In this document: positions 36,454 through 43,747 of the stretch, in pieces
How positions within the stretch are numbered: position 1 is the stretch's first letter
Layout: every line of letters begins with the position of its first letter
Assembly (NCBI GenBank): GCA_020632295.1
Contig: JACKFU010000002.1
Span: forward strand, 62,001-126,000
Length of the DNA stretch: 64,000 nt
Source: Candidatus Peribacteria bacterium
GTDB taxonomy: Bacteria; Patescibacteriota; Gracilibacteria; Peribacterales; Peribacteraceae
Direction: 5' to 3'
Made by a program: the position numbers and the translations under genes
The notes under the pieces: model-generated
Databases searched by the model: none
Told to the model about the DNA's origin: nothing
Seen by the model: only the letters and a program-made list of their open reading frames with translations

Positions 36454-38052
36454 ATGAATGCCAACCATTTCATTGTACTTTTCCCTGATGAAGGCGAACC
36501 GCTCGCCTCGTTTGAGAAACGCATCATTGAGAGCAAAGGAGAAGTAGTCGTGCTATTTTCTGGAATGGAACCTCTGTTGGTCCGAGAGAAGGATGCAAGA
36601 CAACGACTGATGAATACATGCAAGAAGTATAGTACGCGCTTGCGTATTGCATCGCGTCATGCCCTTATTATCAAGGGGGCAAGACAGCGTGGTATTCGTG
36701 TTGTTAGCACCGTTTCCGATCTTAAAAAACTCTTGAGCGGTAGTGTTCAACTTGAGGATGCTGTTCGAGAATTTCAGCCACATATTTGGCGACAACAGCT
36801 GCGGAGCCAGTTGCAACGCATGGGACTACTGTCACTGCCGAAACTGCGTATATGGCTCCTTATCTTTATCAGTGTTTTCCTCTTTGGGTTCGTAGTTTTT
36901 CGCTTACTTCCCTCTGCTGAAATTCGTGTATGGCCACAAGAAGAGCCGATTTCTCAAACGGCAAACATCTTTCTTGCCCAAAGTGGTGCTATCGCCTCAC
37001 TTCCTGAACGCGTGCGTGTTCTCGACCTTATACCTATTACTGTTCGCGTGGATAAGACGATTACCTTTGACCAAATTAGTAGGGAATTCATTGGCACCAA
37101 CGCTACAACTCTCATGCAGGTCAGCAATAACAGTCTTGAGCCCTATTGGCTAAAACAGGGGTCTCGTTTGCGTAATGAGGCCGGAATGATTTTTCGTATT
37201 CGTGACTCTATCAAAGTAGAGCCCGGTGAACATATTAGCGTTCTTGCTGAAGCCGATCCTGTTGATATTTTTGGCGAGATTCTCGGTGATCGTGGTAACG
37301 TTCCTGCGGGATTGAAGTGGAATTTTACTGGTCTAGATCCTGACGAGCAGAAACTTGTCTTTGCAACGAATATCGACTCTGGAACAGGTGCGGTAAGTTC
37401 CTACCGAACGGTATTGAGTGCGTACGATATTGATGTTGCTAAAAAGCAACTTGAAACAGAATTACTCTCTGAGGCAAAGCGACTTATCGAGGAGCAGCGA
37501 GATGTAATGAATGCACGTGGGGATGGTACCGCATATGACATTCTCTATTATGATGAGCTAACGCAGACGGAATTTATGGATATGGATTTGCCAACAGAGT
37601 TTATCAACGCTCCTGTAAAGACGATTCCCGTTACTGGAAGCATTATGTACACTATGTATGTCTACGATACACAGAAGGTGCTGGATATGCTTAGCAGAGA
37701 AATAACCTCGCATGTCAACGAGAACAGGAGGCTCCTTGAGCATACGCTTAAACTTAGTAGTCTTGTTACACACGTTATTGATTACACCGATGATTTTTCG
37801 TGGATCAAAATTACTGTTGATTTAACTGGTACTGAGCAACATATCTTAGATCCGTTATCACCAACAGGTGCTGTATTTGCCAAAAAGGTTCGTAAGGCTG
37901 TAAAGGGACTGCATAGTATCGAGGCACAACGTATTGTGAATAATTTTCCAGAGGTAAAGAAGGCAGAGGTGTCTGTATGGCCGCCATGGAGCAGTATATT
38001 GCCAACAATTCCAAGTAGTATCGTTATAACACCAGTGCTCAAAGATGAATAA
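36454..38052 (+). CDS. Hypothetical membrane-anchored protein, possible baseplate-J-like domain
   Basis: The 532-residue protein has a cytoplasmic N-terminal part (about 1-125) that looks like a small alpha/beta domain, one membrane helix (about 130-152), and a large extracytoplasmic beta-rich region. The stretch ITFDQISREFIGTNATTLMQ with later regular strands resembles baseplate-J-like domains seen in other CPR membrane proteins; this is a weak call. TATCCT lies seven bases before the ATG. Function unknown. Confidence 0.65.
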   Translation: MNANHFIVLFPDEGEPLASFEKRIIESKGEVVVLFSGMEPLLVREKDARQRLMNTCKKYSTRLRIASRHALIIKGARQRGIRVVSTVSDLKKLLSGSVQLEDAVREFQPHIWRQQLRSQLQRMGLLSLPKLRIWLLIFISVFLFGFVVFRLLPSAEIRVWPQEEPISQTANIFLAQSGAIASLPERVRVLDLIPITVRVDKTITFDQISREFIGTNATTLMQVSNNSLEPYWLKQGSRLRNEAGMIFRIRDSIKVEPGEHISVLAEADPVDIFGEILGDRGNVPAGLKWNFTGLDPDEQKLVFATNIDSGTGAVSSYRTVLSAYDIDVAKKQLETELLSEAKRLIEEQRDVMNARGDGTAYDILYYDELTQTEFMDMDLPTEFINAPVKTIPVTGSIMYTMYVYDTQKVLDMLSREITSHVNENRRLLEHTLKLSSLVTHVIDYTDDFSWIKITVDLTGTEQHILDPLSPTGAVFAKKVRKAVKGLHSIEAQRIVNNFPEVKKAEVSVWPPWSSILPTIPSSIVITPVLKDE

Positions 38053-38097
38053 AAAATGTATACAATCGTCCACTGGGAGGGGAGAGGGGGAGATGAA

Positions 38098-38122
38098 AGC
38101 TAAAAGCTGAAAGCTGAAAGTG
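38098..38122. repeat. GCTGAAA heptamer repeat
   Basis: Three units (GCTAAAA, GCTGAAA, GCTGAAA) and a partial fourth lie in the 228-bp gap before xer. The rest of the gap is AT-rich and contains the dif-like site. Confidence 0.7.
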
Positions 38123-38242
38123 AAATCAAATGTGCAAAGTGTTATTATATTTTTTTGCACAACGGAACAGAGAAGTAGGTTTTGCCTTACATATTTGTTG
38201 TTGAATTAGCAAAACGACCAGTATTTGACTTTGTCAATTGAT

Positions 38243-38270
38243 AGTTAACATAAAATGCATTATGTTAAGT
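38243..38270 (+). other. dif: Candidate dif site (Xer recombination site)
   Basis: The 28-bp site has two 11-bp arms around a 6-bp centre: AGTTAACATAA, AATGCA, TTATGTTAAGT. The right arm matches the E. coli dif XerD arm (TTATGTTAAAT) at 10 of 11 positions; the left arm shares the inner ATAA. Inverted 9-bp symmetry (TTAACATAA/TTATGTTAA) is perfect. It ends ten bases before the xer start codon. If real, the replication terminus lies near here. Confidence 0.8.
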
Positions 38271-38280
38271 AGGAAATATT

Positions 38281-39210
38281 GTGGAAAACACTACTCAACT
38301 CTCACAGGCAATCGATAGATACTTAATCTATCTTCAAGCAGAAGAAAATAAATCCCCGCTTACCGTAAGTACCTATCGCCAGAGTTTAGATCTCTTCCTC
38401 AAACTCATGCACCTTGAGTCCCCTGACTTCATCGATAAACAGGCTATTCGTATGTATAAGTCGGCGCTTCATAGTTACCGTACAAAAACAGATCATGAGT
38501 TAAGTATTCGTACGAAGAACCATCACTTGACAATACTGCGTGCTTTCTTGCGTTATCTTATTCAGGAGGAAGAACAGGATGTGTACCCACCAGATCGCAT
38601 CACACGCTTTAAAGAAGATCCGCGGAAGGTGAAGGTCCTGTTTCGCGATGACTTAGAAGCACTGCTCGCCGCACCTGACGTTACCAAGAAGGAAGGCAAA
38701 CGGGATAAAGCCATTTTGGAATTGTTTTTCTCGACAGGGTTGCGTCTTGCCGAACTTCGAAGTTTGAATACGGATGACTTAAACTTTAAAACGCGCGAGA
38801 TCTCCGTACGTGGAAAGCGTGGGAAGATTCGTGTGGTCTTTATTTCCGATCGCGCAGCAGAAGCATTGGAACGGTACTTAGAAATTCGTTTAGACCACCT
38901 TACTCCCCTCTTTATTCGCAACTTCCAGAAGGCAAATAACGTTCTCCCTCCGGGGGAAGAATTTCGGCTGTCACGTATTTCTATCTACAATATTGTGAAG
39001 AAGTACGCCCGAGCTGCGGGCATTATGAGTAACCCCTCTCCGCACACCCTGCGTCATAGCTTTGCAACAGACCTTCTTCGTAATGGTGCAGATCTACGGT
39101 CAGTGCAAGAGATGTTGGGGCACAAGGACCTCGGGACAACGCAGATCTATACGCATGTTACAAATCCGCAACTTAAGGAAGTGCATAGGAAGCATCATGA
39201 TTCACACTGA
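38281..39210 (+). CDS. xer: Tyrosine recombinase of the XerC/XerD type
   Basis: Xer resolves chromosome dimers at dif. The 309-residue protein has an N-terminal SAM-like core-binding domain (about 5-100) and a C-terminal catalytic domain with all expected residues: Arg in STGLRLAELR (about 160), Lys in VRGKRGKIR (about 180), HTLRHSFATDL (His/Arg, about 258), His in LGHKDLGTT (about 281), and the nucleophile Tyr in IYTHV (about 290). The GTG start has an AGG ribosome-binding site that abuts the dif arm. It overlaps the next gene by 14 bases. Confidence 0.93.
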   Translation: MENTTQLSQAIDRYLIYLQAEENKSPLTVSTYRQSLDLFLKLMHLESPDFIDKQAIRMYKSALHSYRTKTDHELSIRTKNHHLTILRAFLRYLIQEEEQDVYPPDRITRFKEDPRKVKVLFRDDLEALLAAPDVTKKEGKRDKAILELFFSTGLRLAELRSLNTDDLNFKTREISVRGKRGKIRVVFISDRAAEALERYLEIRLDHLTPLFIRNFQKANNVLPPGEEFRLSRISIYNIVKKYARAAGIMSNPSPHTLRHSFATDLLRNGADLRSVQEMLGHKDLGTTQIYTHVTNPQLKEVHRKHHDSH

Positions 39211-39787
39211 CCCAAAAACCACATTGGCTTTTATTTCTTCAGTTCTTCTTGTCCTGGGTTTTGGACCATATTTTCGTGGAATGCTTAAGCGGAATACAGA
39301 GCCACATGAGTTTACGTGGTTTTTGTTTTTACTTACCCAAGGAACCGCTACGACTATTTTGTGGGAAAGTGGAGGTGGTAAGGGTGCTCTTTCTCTGGCG
39401 GTAAGCTGTCTCTTTACTGCAATTGTTTTTGGTTTTTCTTTTCTCGATGGTAAACGCAATATCACAAGGAGTGATATTGCCTGTCTTGCTATCGCTCTTG
39501 CTGCGTTTCCGCTTTGGCTTGTCCTTAAGCAGCCGCTTGCTGCAACACTTGTACTCACCAGTATCGATCTTCTTGCCTACGTGCCCACGTTTCGTAAGTC
39601 TTTTTCAGATCCATGGAGTGAGGAGGTGCTTACATGGACGCTCTTTTTTGCTGGAGATGTATTCGCAATTGCCGCCCTAGAGCAATATACACTTCTGACT
39701 ATGGTGTATCTTGTGAGTGTTATGTCTGCGAATATTGCAGTTGTTCTCTTCTTGCTCTTACGAAGACATATTTGTTGTAAAAATTAA
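39197..39787 (+). CDS. Multi-pass membrane protein, possibly PQ-loop/SWEET-like
   Basis: The 196-residue protein has about six membrane helices in two halves. The repeated pattern (FGPYFRGMLKRNTEPHEFTWFLF and LAYVPTFRKSFSDPWSEEVLTW, each followed by helices) recalls PQ-loop/SWEET transporters, though no clear PQ is present. It starts within the xer gene. Its last 14 codons form the left copy of a 48-bp direct repeat, and its stop codon lies inside the TTGTTGT palindrome. Confidence 0.6.
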   Translation: MIHTDPKTTLAFISSVLLVLGFGPYFRGMLKRNTEPHEFTWFLFLLTQGTATTILWESGGGKGALSLAVSCLFTAIVFGFSFLDGKRNITRSDIACLAIALAAFPLWLVLKQPLAATLVLTSIDLLAYVPTFRKSFSDPWSEEVLTWTLFFAGDVFAIAALEQYTLLTMVYLVSVMSANIAVVLFLLLRRHICCKN

Positions 39788-39792
39788 CAACA
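39745..39792 (+). repeat. Left copy of the 48-bp direct repeat (possible attL)
   Basis: Identical to 46645-46692 except one base (39782). It spans the 3' end of the membrane-protein gene and ends with the TTGTTGT-N8-ACAACA palindrome. The offset between copies is exactly 6,900 bp. Confidence 0.9.
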
Positions 39793-39793
39793 A
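39772..39793. repeat. TTGTTGT-N8-ACAACAA palindrome (site 2)
   Basis: Perfect 7-bp arms with the spacer AAAAATTA. It overlaps the stop codon of the membrane-protein gene. Confidence 0.85.
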
Positions 39794-39802
39794 TTTTCCT
39801 TA

Positions 39803-41065
39803 CTACACCGATGCCGTAAGCGGTACTTTGAATTTTCCGGTTAATACCTTCAGCATAGAAATCCTCGAAAGCTTTACGGCCCTACCCTTCTTTCTCTTTC
39901 TTCTACCCATCTTCCCTTTCTTCTGTGCTTCTTGCTTTTGATGTGTAAGAAGACTTTCACCTGCTTCCTTAAAAATATCAAAAGCTAAGCACGCATTTGC
40001 TTCTACGTCGAAGGAGTCCCTTAGCACATGTGCCGGTGTGTCATTTCCTTCTGTATAGATTTCCAAACCAGTTCTAATCTGACGGGGAGCATTCGTGATG
40101 GAAACCATATTATCTCCTTCGAAGCCGAAGTGTGGATTGCTTTCAACGTCAAATGTATAACAGGTTACCTCTGAAGGACTGTTTTGTATGATTACTTGGT
40201 GTCTTCCGTTTTCAAGTGTGCGTAGAGGAATGGAGTTGAGAATTTCGGTTGAAGTATCTCTTGCTAAGTGCTCTATTACCTCAGATATCTCCGCATATCG
40301 GGGAAATTGATCTGTTGCATACATTTTCTCAGTTATAGACTGAGCAATGTCCCAAACAATCTCGATAGGTGTAGAGGCAAATGTTGTTGGTGTTGTTGAA
40401 TACAGTGCTGCTAATTCCGATGAGCACTCTTGCACATATGTCCAATCACTAGCTGGTCGAAGTCCGGAGCTTGCATAACACATATTATTTCTAATACGAA
40501 ATCGCTGAGACATTTCTTCAGACTCTTGTGCGTACTGCTCCTCTATCCTTGCGGCAATAGCTTCGGCTAGTGGTTTACATGAAGTGAATGCGGGTGTGAG
40601 TATATGCCCGGCTTCATGTTTGACACTTTGAGAAATTACTTTTCGCCTTTTCTCATTTTGCAGATCGCCTGGTTGCACATTCACACAGATGCCAGCGAAA
40701 GGTTTTGGCCTCACCAGTTCTAGAGTTCCACTGCCATCGGGATTTCTCTGAATCAGACCACGACCTACTCGCCTATTATAGAGTGTGGATCCTTTGACAC
40801 TATGGCCGCTACGCAAGTTGTTGATATTGTAGAGTGGGATCTCTTTTGGTGAGAGGTCTGCAAGATTTCTAGGGGCTTGGTCGTAGATTTCCTGCATTGA
40901 TTCCCTGACAAAATCCAAAACGTCTTGTATTTCCCGTGAATCTTTGAATCCCATAGCTTCAAACCCGGATGGGTCATTTGGATCTGTTGGATTTCCTCCA
41001 TTGAAACTAAGAAGATTCGCATCTTCACCAACTGTAATTATAATGTCATCTGCAGCACTTCTCAT
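39803..41065 (-). CDS. Unknown protein with a zincin-like HEAGH motif
   Basis: The 420-residue protein has SVKHEAGHILTP near residue 155, matching the HExxH zinc motif of metallopeptidases. A possible third ligand (Glu in VQECSSELAALYS, about 212) follows at a plausible distance. There is no signal peptide or membrane helix. The C-terminal tail is strongly basic (KKGKMGRRKRKKGRAVKLSR), suggesting nucleic acid or ribosome contact. It begins 145 bases after the 493-residue gene. A degenerate palindrome (41117-41138) lies upstream, so it may be transcribed separately. I do not recognise the family. Confidence 0.7.
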   Translation of the reverse strand: MRSAADDIIITVGEDANLLSFNGGNPTDPNDPSGFEAMGFKDSREIQDVLDFVRESMQEIYDQAPRNLADLSPKEIPLYNINNLRSGHSVKGSTLYNRRVGRGLIQRNPDGSGTLELVRPKPFAGICVNVQPGDLQNEKRRKVISQSVKHEAGHILTPAFTSCKPLAEAIAARIEEQYAQESEEMSQRFRIRNNMCYASSGLRPASDWTYVQECSSELAALYSTTPTTFASTPIEIVWDIAQSITEKMYATDQFPRYAEISEVIEHLARDTSTEILNSIPLRTLENGRHQVIIQNSPSEVTCYTFDVESNPHFGFEGDNMVSITNAPRQIRTGLEIYTEGNDTPAHVLRDSFDVEANACLAFDIFKEAGESLLTHQKQEAQKKGKMGRRKRKKGRAVKLSRISMLKVLTGKFKVPLTASV

Positions 41066-41116
41066 TATTGCTATAATTACATAATATCAAATAAATGCAA
41101 TGAATTTCCTATATAA

Positions 41117-41138
41117 CTGTTGTCTAAAATTATAACAG
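41117..41138. repeat. Degenerate TTGTTGT-family palindrome (site 3)
   Basis: CTGTTGT, eight bases, ATAACAG. One mismatch from perfect symmetry; it lies 50-75 bases upstream of the zincin-like gene. Confidence 0.55.
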
Positions 41139-41209
41139 CTATTCATGCTGCTATACTCTGAGGAAACCAAATGATGCTTGCCATAGATGGTCTTCCAGAA
41201 CAGACTATA

Positions 41210-42691
41210 TTATGATTGTAGCAATTGCTGCAACTTCGTAAAACCATCTGCAAACTGCTGAAGAGTGGTTGAGTCTTTTTCTTTCTTCCGTGCTACTTTT
41301 TGTACTTTCTCAGGTGGTATTCCCGCAACCTCAGCAACGAGCTGCAACATATCTGCTCGCATGGAACTTCTGGCTGGACCACTGAGAAATTCTTCGAATG
41401 GTAGGCCACTTGCAATCTCACGTATTCCCCACTCTCCGTTGAAGCCCTTTCCATACACAGGCAGTTCTCCAATAGCTGTAATCAGCTGAGCTCTCGCGTA
41501 CCCATTGGTGTCAACAGGTTCTTGTTCCCAAGGTAGTCCCTTTTGAGCAAAGAAAGCTTTTGCATCCTCAGTTCGTGCGTTGCTGCGCACGATGCTTCTT
41601 GCCCTCCAGAAGTACTGCTCAGGTGGTCCGCCAATCATGAGGAGTTTCTCAGGTCTAGCCTTAGTATTTTGCAATATCTGAATGGCAGGACCATCAAATA
41701 CATCTCCAGAATAGAGTGCGTGTGCCGCACCATATTGCAGGGATCCCTCTATGTTTCCGGCGGACTTTTTGACGCCGAACTGGATAATTTGGTCACGTGC
41801 CTTTTGCTCGTCGGATGTAGACGCGCTGCCGAGTATTTGCCCCAAATATTGTGTGTACACACCCTCGAAACTCGTTGGATCGATAGGTCTGTCACTATCG
41901 AATGAGAATTGTTGAGCAATATCTGGACAGTAGTACCCTAGGAAGTTCCCTATTGCTTGTTGTGTTTGGGTTACAATAGTTTGTACCTGCTTGCGGTCAA
42001 CTGTATTCGTACTACTAATAAAGTTGTGTGCAGAGTACACAATTACTTGTGGAAGTGCCTGAGAGAAGGGTGTGTTCCCTTCTTTGCCTGTAGGTACTTG
42101 TAGTAGCAGTTCTCGTTGATTCTCGGAGAGAGTCCGTCCGAGCGCGAGGTTCTTGCGAATCTTCCCAATGTGCTTCCTCGAGATCGGATTCCCCTCTTCT
42201 TCTGCAGCTGCTAACTTTGCAATCAGTTCCCTGTTTTCTTGTAATGATTTCAGTATGCGAATGGCTGGGACGGTATAGGCAAGAGTTCGCGCATTTGGTT
42301 CAGATAGATCTGCGGCTCCGTAACCTATACGCATTTCAAGATCACTGAGACCTTTTGTATCTAAGCAGCTTTCAAATGAGATTCGAACTAAGTCACAAAG
42401 TCCATCGGGATCGACGGCGGTAATAATATCTTTTGTTTGTAGGAACGAGCGCAATGTGGTCATTCCTCCGATAAGAAGATCTTGCTGTTTTATCGCATCA
42501 ACATTGCCGAGTATAGTTTCGAGAACAGTAGCTATATTTGCGCGCATGCCACTTACTTGTGTTGGGTCTATGCTGCTTCGATCCATGGTAAATAGCCCTC
42601 CTCTCCATTCTTGCTTTGTCATGTCGAGAATTGCTTCACTTTGCTTGTCTGCAAGTTCAGAGGCCGAATTTAATGATTGTACTGTGTTCAT
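41210..42691 (-). CDS. Unknown protein co-expressed with the racemase-like gene
   Basis: The 493-residue protein appears soluble and largely helical, with no signal peptide, membrane segment or nucleotide-binding loop I can identify. The segment KLLMIGGPPEQYFWRARSIVRSN (split here only by reading) and the Lys-rich GIPPEKVQKVARKKEK near the C-terminus are distinctive. Its ATG directly abuts the stop of the DapF-like gene (no gap), so it should be made with it under the histidine attenuator. It does not look like nicotianamine synthase or opine dehydrogenase, the CntL and CntM partners of staphylopine synthesis. Confidence 0.7.
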   Translation of the reverse strand: MNTVQSLNSASELADKQSEAILDMTKQEWRGGLFTMDRSSIDPTQVSGMRANIATVLETILGNVDAIKQQDLLIGGMTTLRSFLQTKDIITAVDPDGLCDLVRISFESCLDTKGLSDLEMRIGYGAADLSEPNARTLAYTVPAIRILKSLQENRELIAKLAAAEEEGNPISRKHIGKIRKNLALGRTLSENQRELLLQVPTGKEGNTPFSQALPQVIVYSAHNFISSTNTVDRKQVQTIVTQTQQAIGNFLGYYCPDIAQQFSFDSDRPIDPTSFEGVYTQYLGQILGSASTSDEQKARDQIIQFGVKKSAGNIEGSLQYGAAHALYSGDVFDGPAIQILQNTKARPEKLLMIGGPPEQYFWRARSIVRSNARTEDAKAFFAQKGLPWEQEPVDTNGYARAQLITAIGELPVYGKGFNGEWGIREIASGLPFEEFLSGPARSSMRADMLQLVAEVAGIPPEKVQKVARKKEKDSTTLQQFADGFTKLQQLLQS

Positions 42692-43507
42692 CTAAATAGT
42701 GGGTAATGGGATGTATGCTTTTCCATCAACTAAGACATCGACAATGCTGCCGAGAACAACGCGCGATGAACTGATGTTTGGTGTTATGACAATTTCGTAG
42801 GTTGAACCACTAGGTTGAATAATTCGAAAATTTGTTCTCCCCTCTCGTGCTTCGCTAAGTGCCAGTGCAATGCTTCCTGAACCGCATCCTGTTTCAAATA
42901 CAGTACTTTCAGTTTCTCGTACATATACGATCGGTCGAATTCGTAAGCTCTCACCACTCGATGAATATGGGATAATGCCATACGCAGGTTGAGACCGTAG
43001 GCGTGATGAGTATTTCTCTTGGAGAACCTCGAAGATCTTTGCTGCATCTTGCTTTGATGGAAATGTTTGTTTTTTACAGAGAATGTGTGTGATGCCCGGT
43101 AACTCTACAAGGACAGTTGTGTCATCCAGGCGTTCTATACACGGTGTTACTTCCCACTCCACCGACGTGTAAATCGTTCCATTTTCAAGAAAGTTGTTAC
43201 TACACTTTAGAATTTGTGATGCCCCAGAGCTTTCTACAAGTACTTCTGCATTCTCCTCAGATTCCTTTAAGAGGAATGCAGAAACACTGCGGATGGCATT
43301 AATACAAAGTTCACCTCCCATCATTTCAAGGCGCACGTTCGCCTGCTCTGAGATAGGGCGATCTAGAAAGCCAACCTGCTCGGCACAGACGTAATCTGCA
43401 GACATGAGAAGGTTTGCTACGTACGCACGCGACTCTTTTGGTACAACACTTCGCACAATTGCTGTTGTGTTTCCTCCCGGTGATAGCTTTATGAAGTTAA
43501 CAATCAT
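42692..43507 (-). CDS. DapF-fold racemase, CntK-like (predicted histidine racemase)
   Basis: The 271-residue protein has the DapF fold with two catalytic cysteines: Cys68 in GGELCINA and Cys208 in TGCGSGS. Several segments follow CntK, the L-/D-histidine racemase of staphylopine synthesis, and not diaminopimelate epimerase: SPGGNTTAIV (CntK NPSGNMTILV), ANLLMSADYVCAEQVGF (CntK ANQLMAATHVCCEQVGF), and IIQPSGS. The comparison is from memory, not an alignment. A his-type attenuator lies just upstream, which independently suggests a histidine link. The ATG at 43507 is preferred over the GTG at 43525, which overlaps the terminator U-tract region. There is no obvious ribosome-binding site. Confidence 0.78.
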   Translation of the reverse strand: MIVNFIKLSPGGNTTAIVRSVVPKESRAYVANLLMSADYVCAEQVGFLDRPISEQANVRLEMMGGELCINAIRSVSAFLLKESEENAEVLVESSGASQILKCSNNFLENGTIYTSVEWEVTPCIERLDDTTVLVELPGITHILCKKQTFPSKQDAAKIFEVLQEKYSSRLRSQPAYGIIPYSSSGESLRIRPIVYVRETESTVFETGCGSGSIALALSEAREGRTNFRIIQPSGSTYEIVITPNISSSRVVLGSIVDVLVDGKAYIPLPTI

Positions 43508-43527
43508 TGTAGAAAAAAAACGCACAC

Positions 43528-43554
43528 AAAAAGCCCCCGCGCAACGGGGTGCTT
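43528..43554 (-). terminator. Attenuator terminator of the histidine leader
   Basis: AAGC, a bulged A and CCCCG (43545-43554) pair with CGGGG and GCTT (43531-43539), followed by five Ts. It sits 20 bases before the racemase-like start. The alternative antiterminator pairs 43584-43591 (CGCGACGG) with 43540-43547 (CCGTTGCG) over 8 bp with one G-U, and would break this stem. Confidence 0.85.
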
Positions 43555-43591
43555 ACTGAGATACGATTAGGTATGCAAGCAGTCCGTCGCG

Positions 43592-43642
43592 CTAGAGAGC
43601 GTGATGGTGATGATGCCTGCGCTGAGCTGAAATAATGCTCAT
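43592..43642 (-). CDS. His-rich leader peptide (hisL-type)
   Basis: A 16-codon reading frame, MSIISAQRRHHHHHAL, with five consecutive His codons (43601-43615) and a stop at 43592-43594. It resembles in design the hisL leader of enterobacterial his operons. A ribosome stalled at the His codons would leave 43584-43591 free to form the antiterminator. A ribosome reaching the stop codon would cover it and let the terminator fold. Its promoter lies only nine bases upstream of the ATG, so the leader mRNA is probably leaderless. Confidence 0.85.
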   Translation of the reverse strand: MSIISAQRRHHHHHAL

Positions 43643-43651
43643 TTCGATTCG

Positions 43652-43680
43652 ACTGTATCATCATTGTTTTGTAATGTCAA
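43652..43680 (-). promoter_or_regulatory. Promoter of the histidine-attenuated operon
   Basis: TTGACA (43675-43680), 17 bases, TACAGT (43652-43657), with TG one base upstream of the -10 (extended -10). The -35 box directly follows the T-run of the hisS terminator. Confidence 0.8.
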
Positions 43681-43714
43681 TAAAAGGTGACCCCCAGCAA
43701 CAAGCCAGGGGTCA
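43681..43714 (-). terminator. Terminator of the SLOG-hisS operon
   Basis: TGACCCC and GGGGTCA form a 7-bp stem (43688-43714) followed by CCTTTTA on the minus strand, about 35 bases after the hisS stop. Confidence 0.75.
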
Positions 43715-43747
43715 GGGTTCATTCGCGTTGTGGATGAGACGTGGGGG

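Noticed and set aside
39803..43507. A full staphylopine-type (CntKLM) metallophore cluster
   Set aside because: Only the CntK-like protein is present; neither partner resembles nicotianamine synthase or opine dehydrogenase.
42692..43507. Ordinary diaminopimelate epimerase (dapF)
   Set aside because: Segments around both cysteines and the N-terminus follow CntK rather than DapF, and the His attenuator gives independent context.
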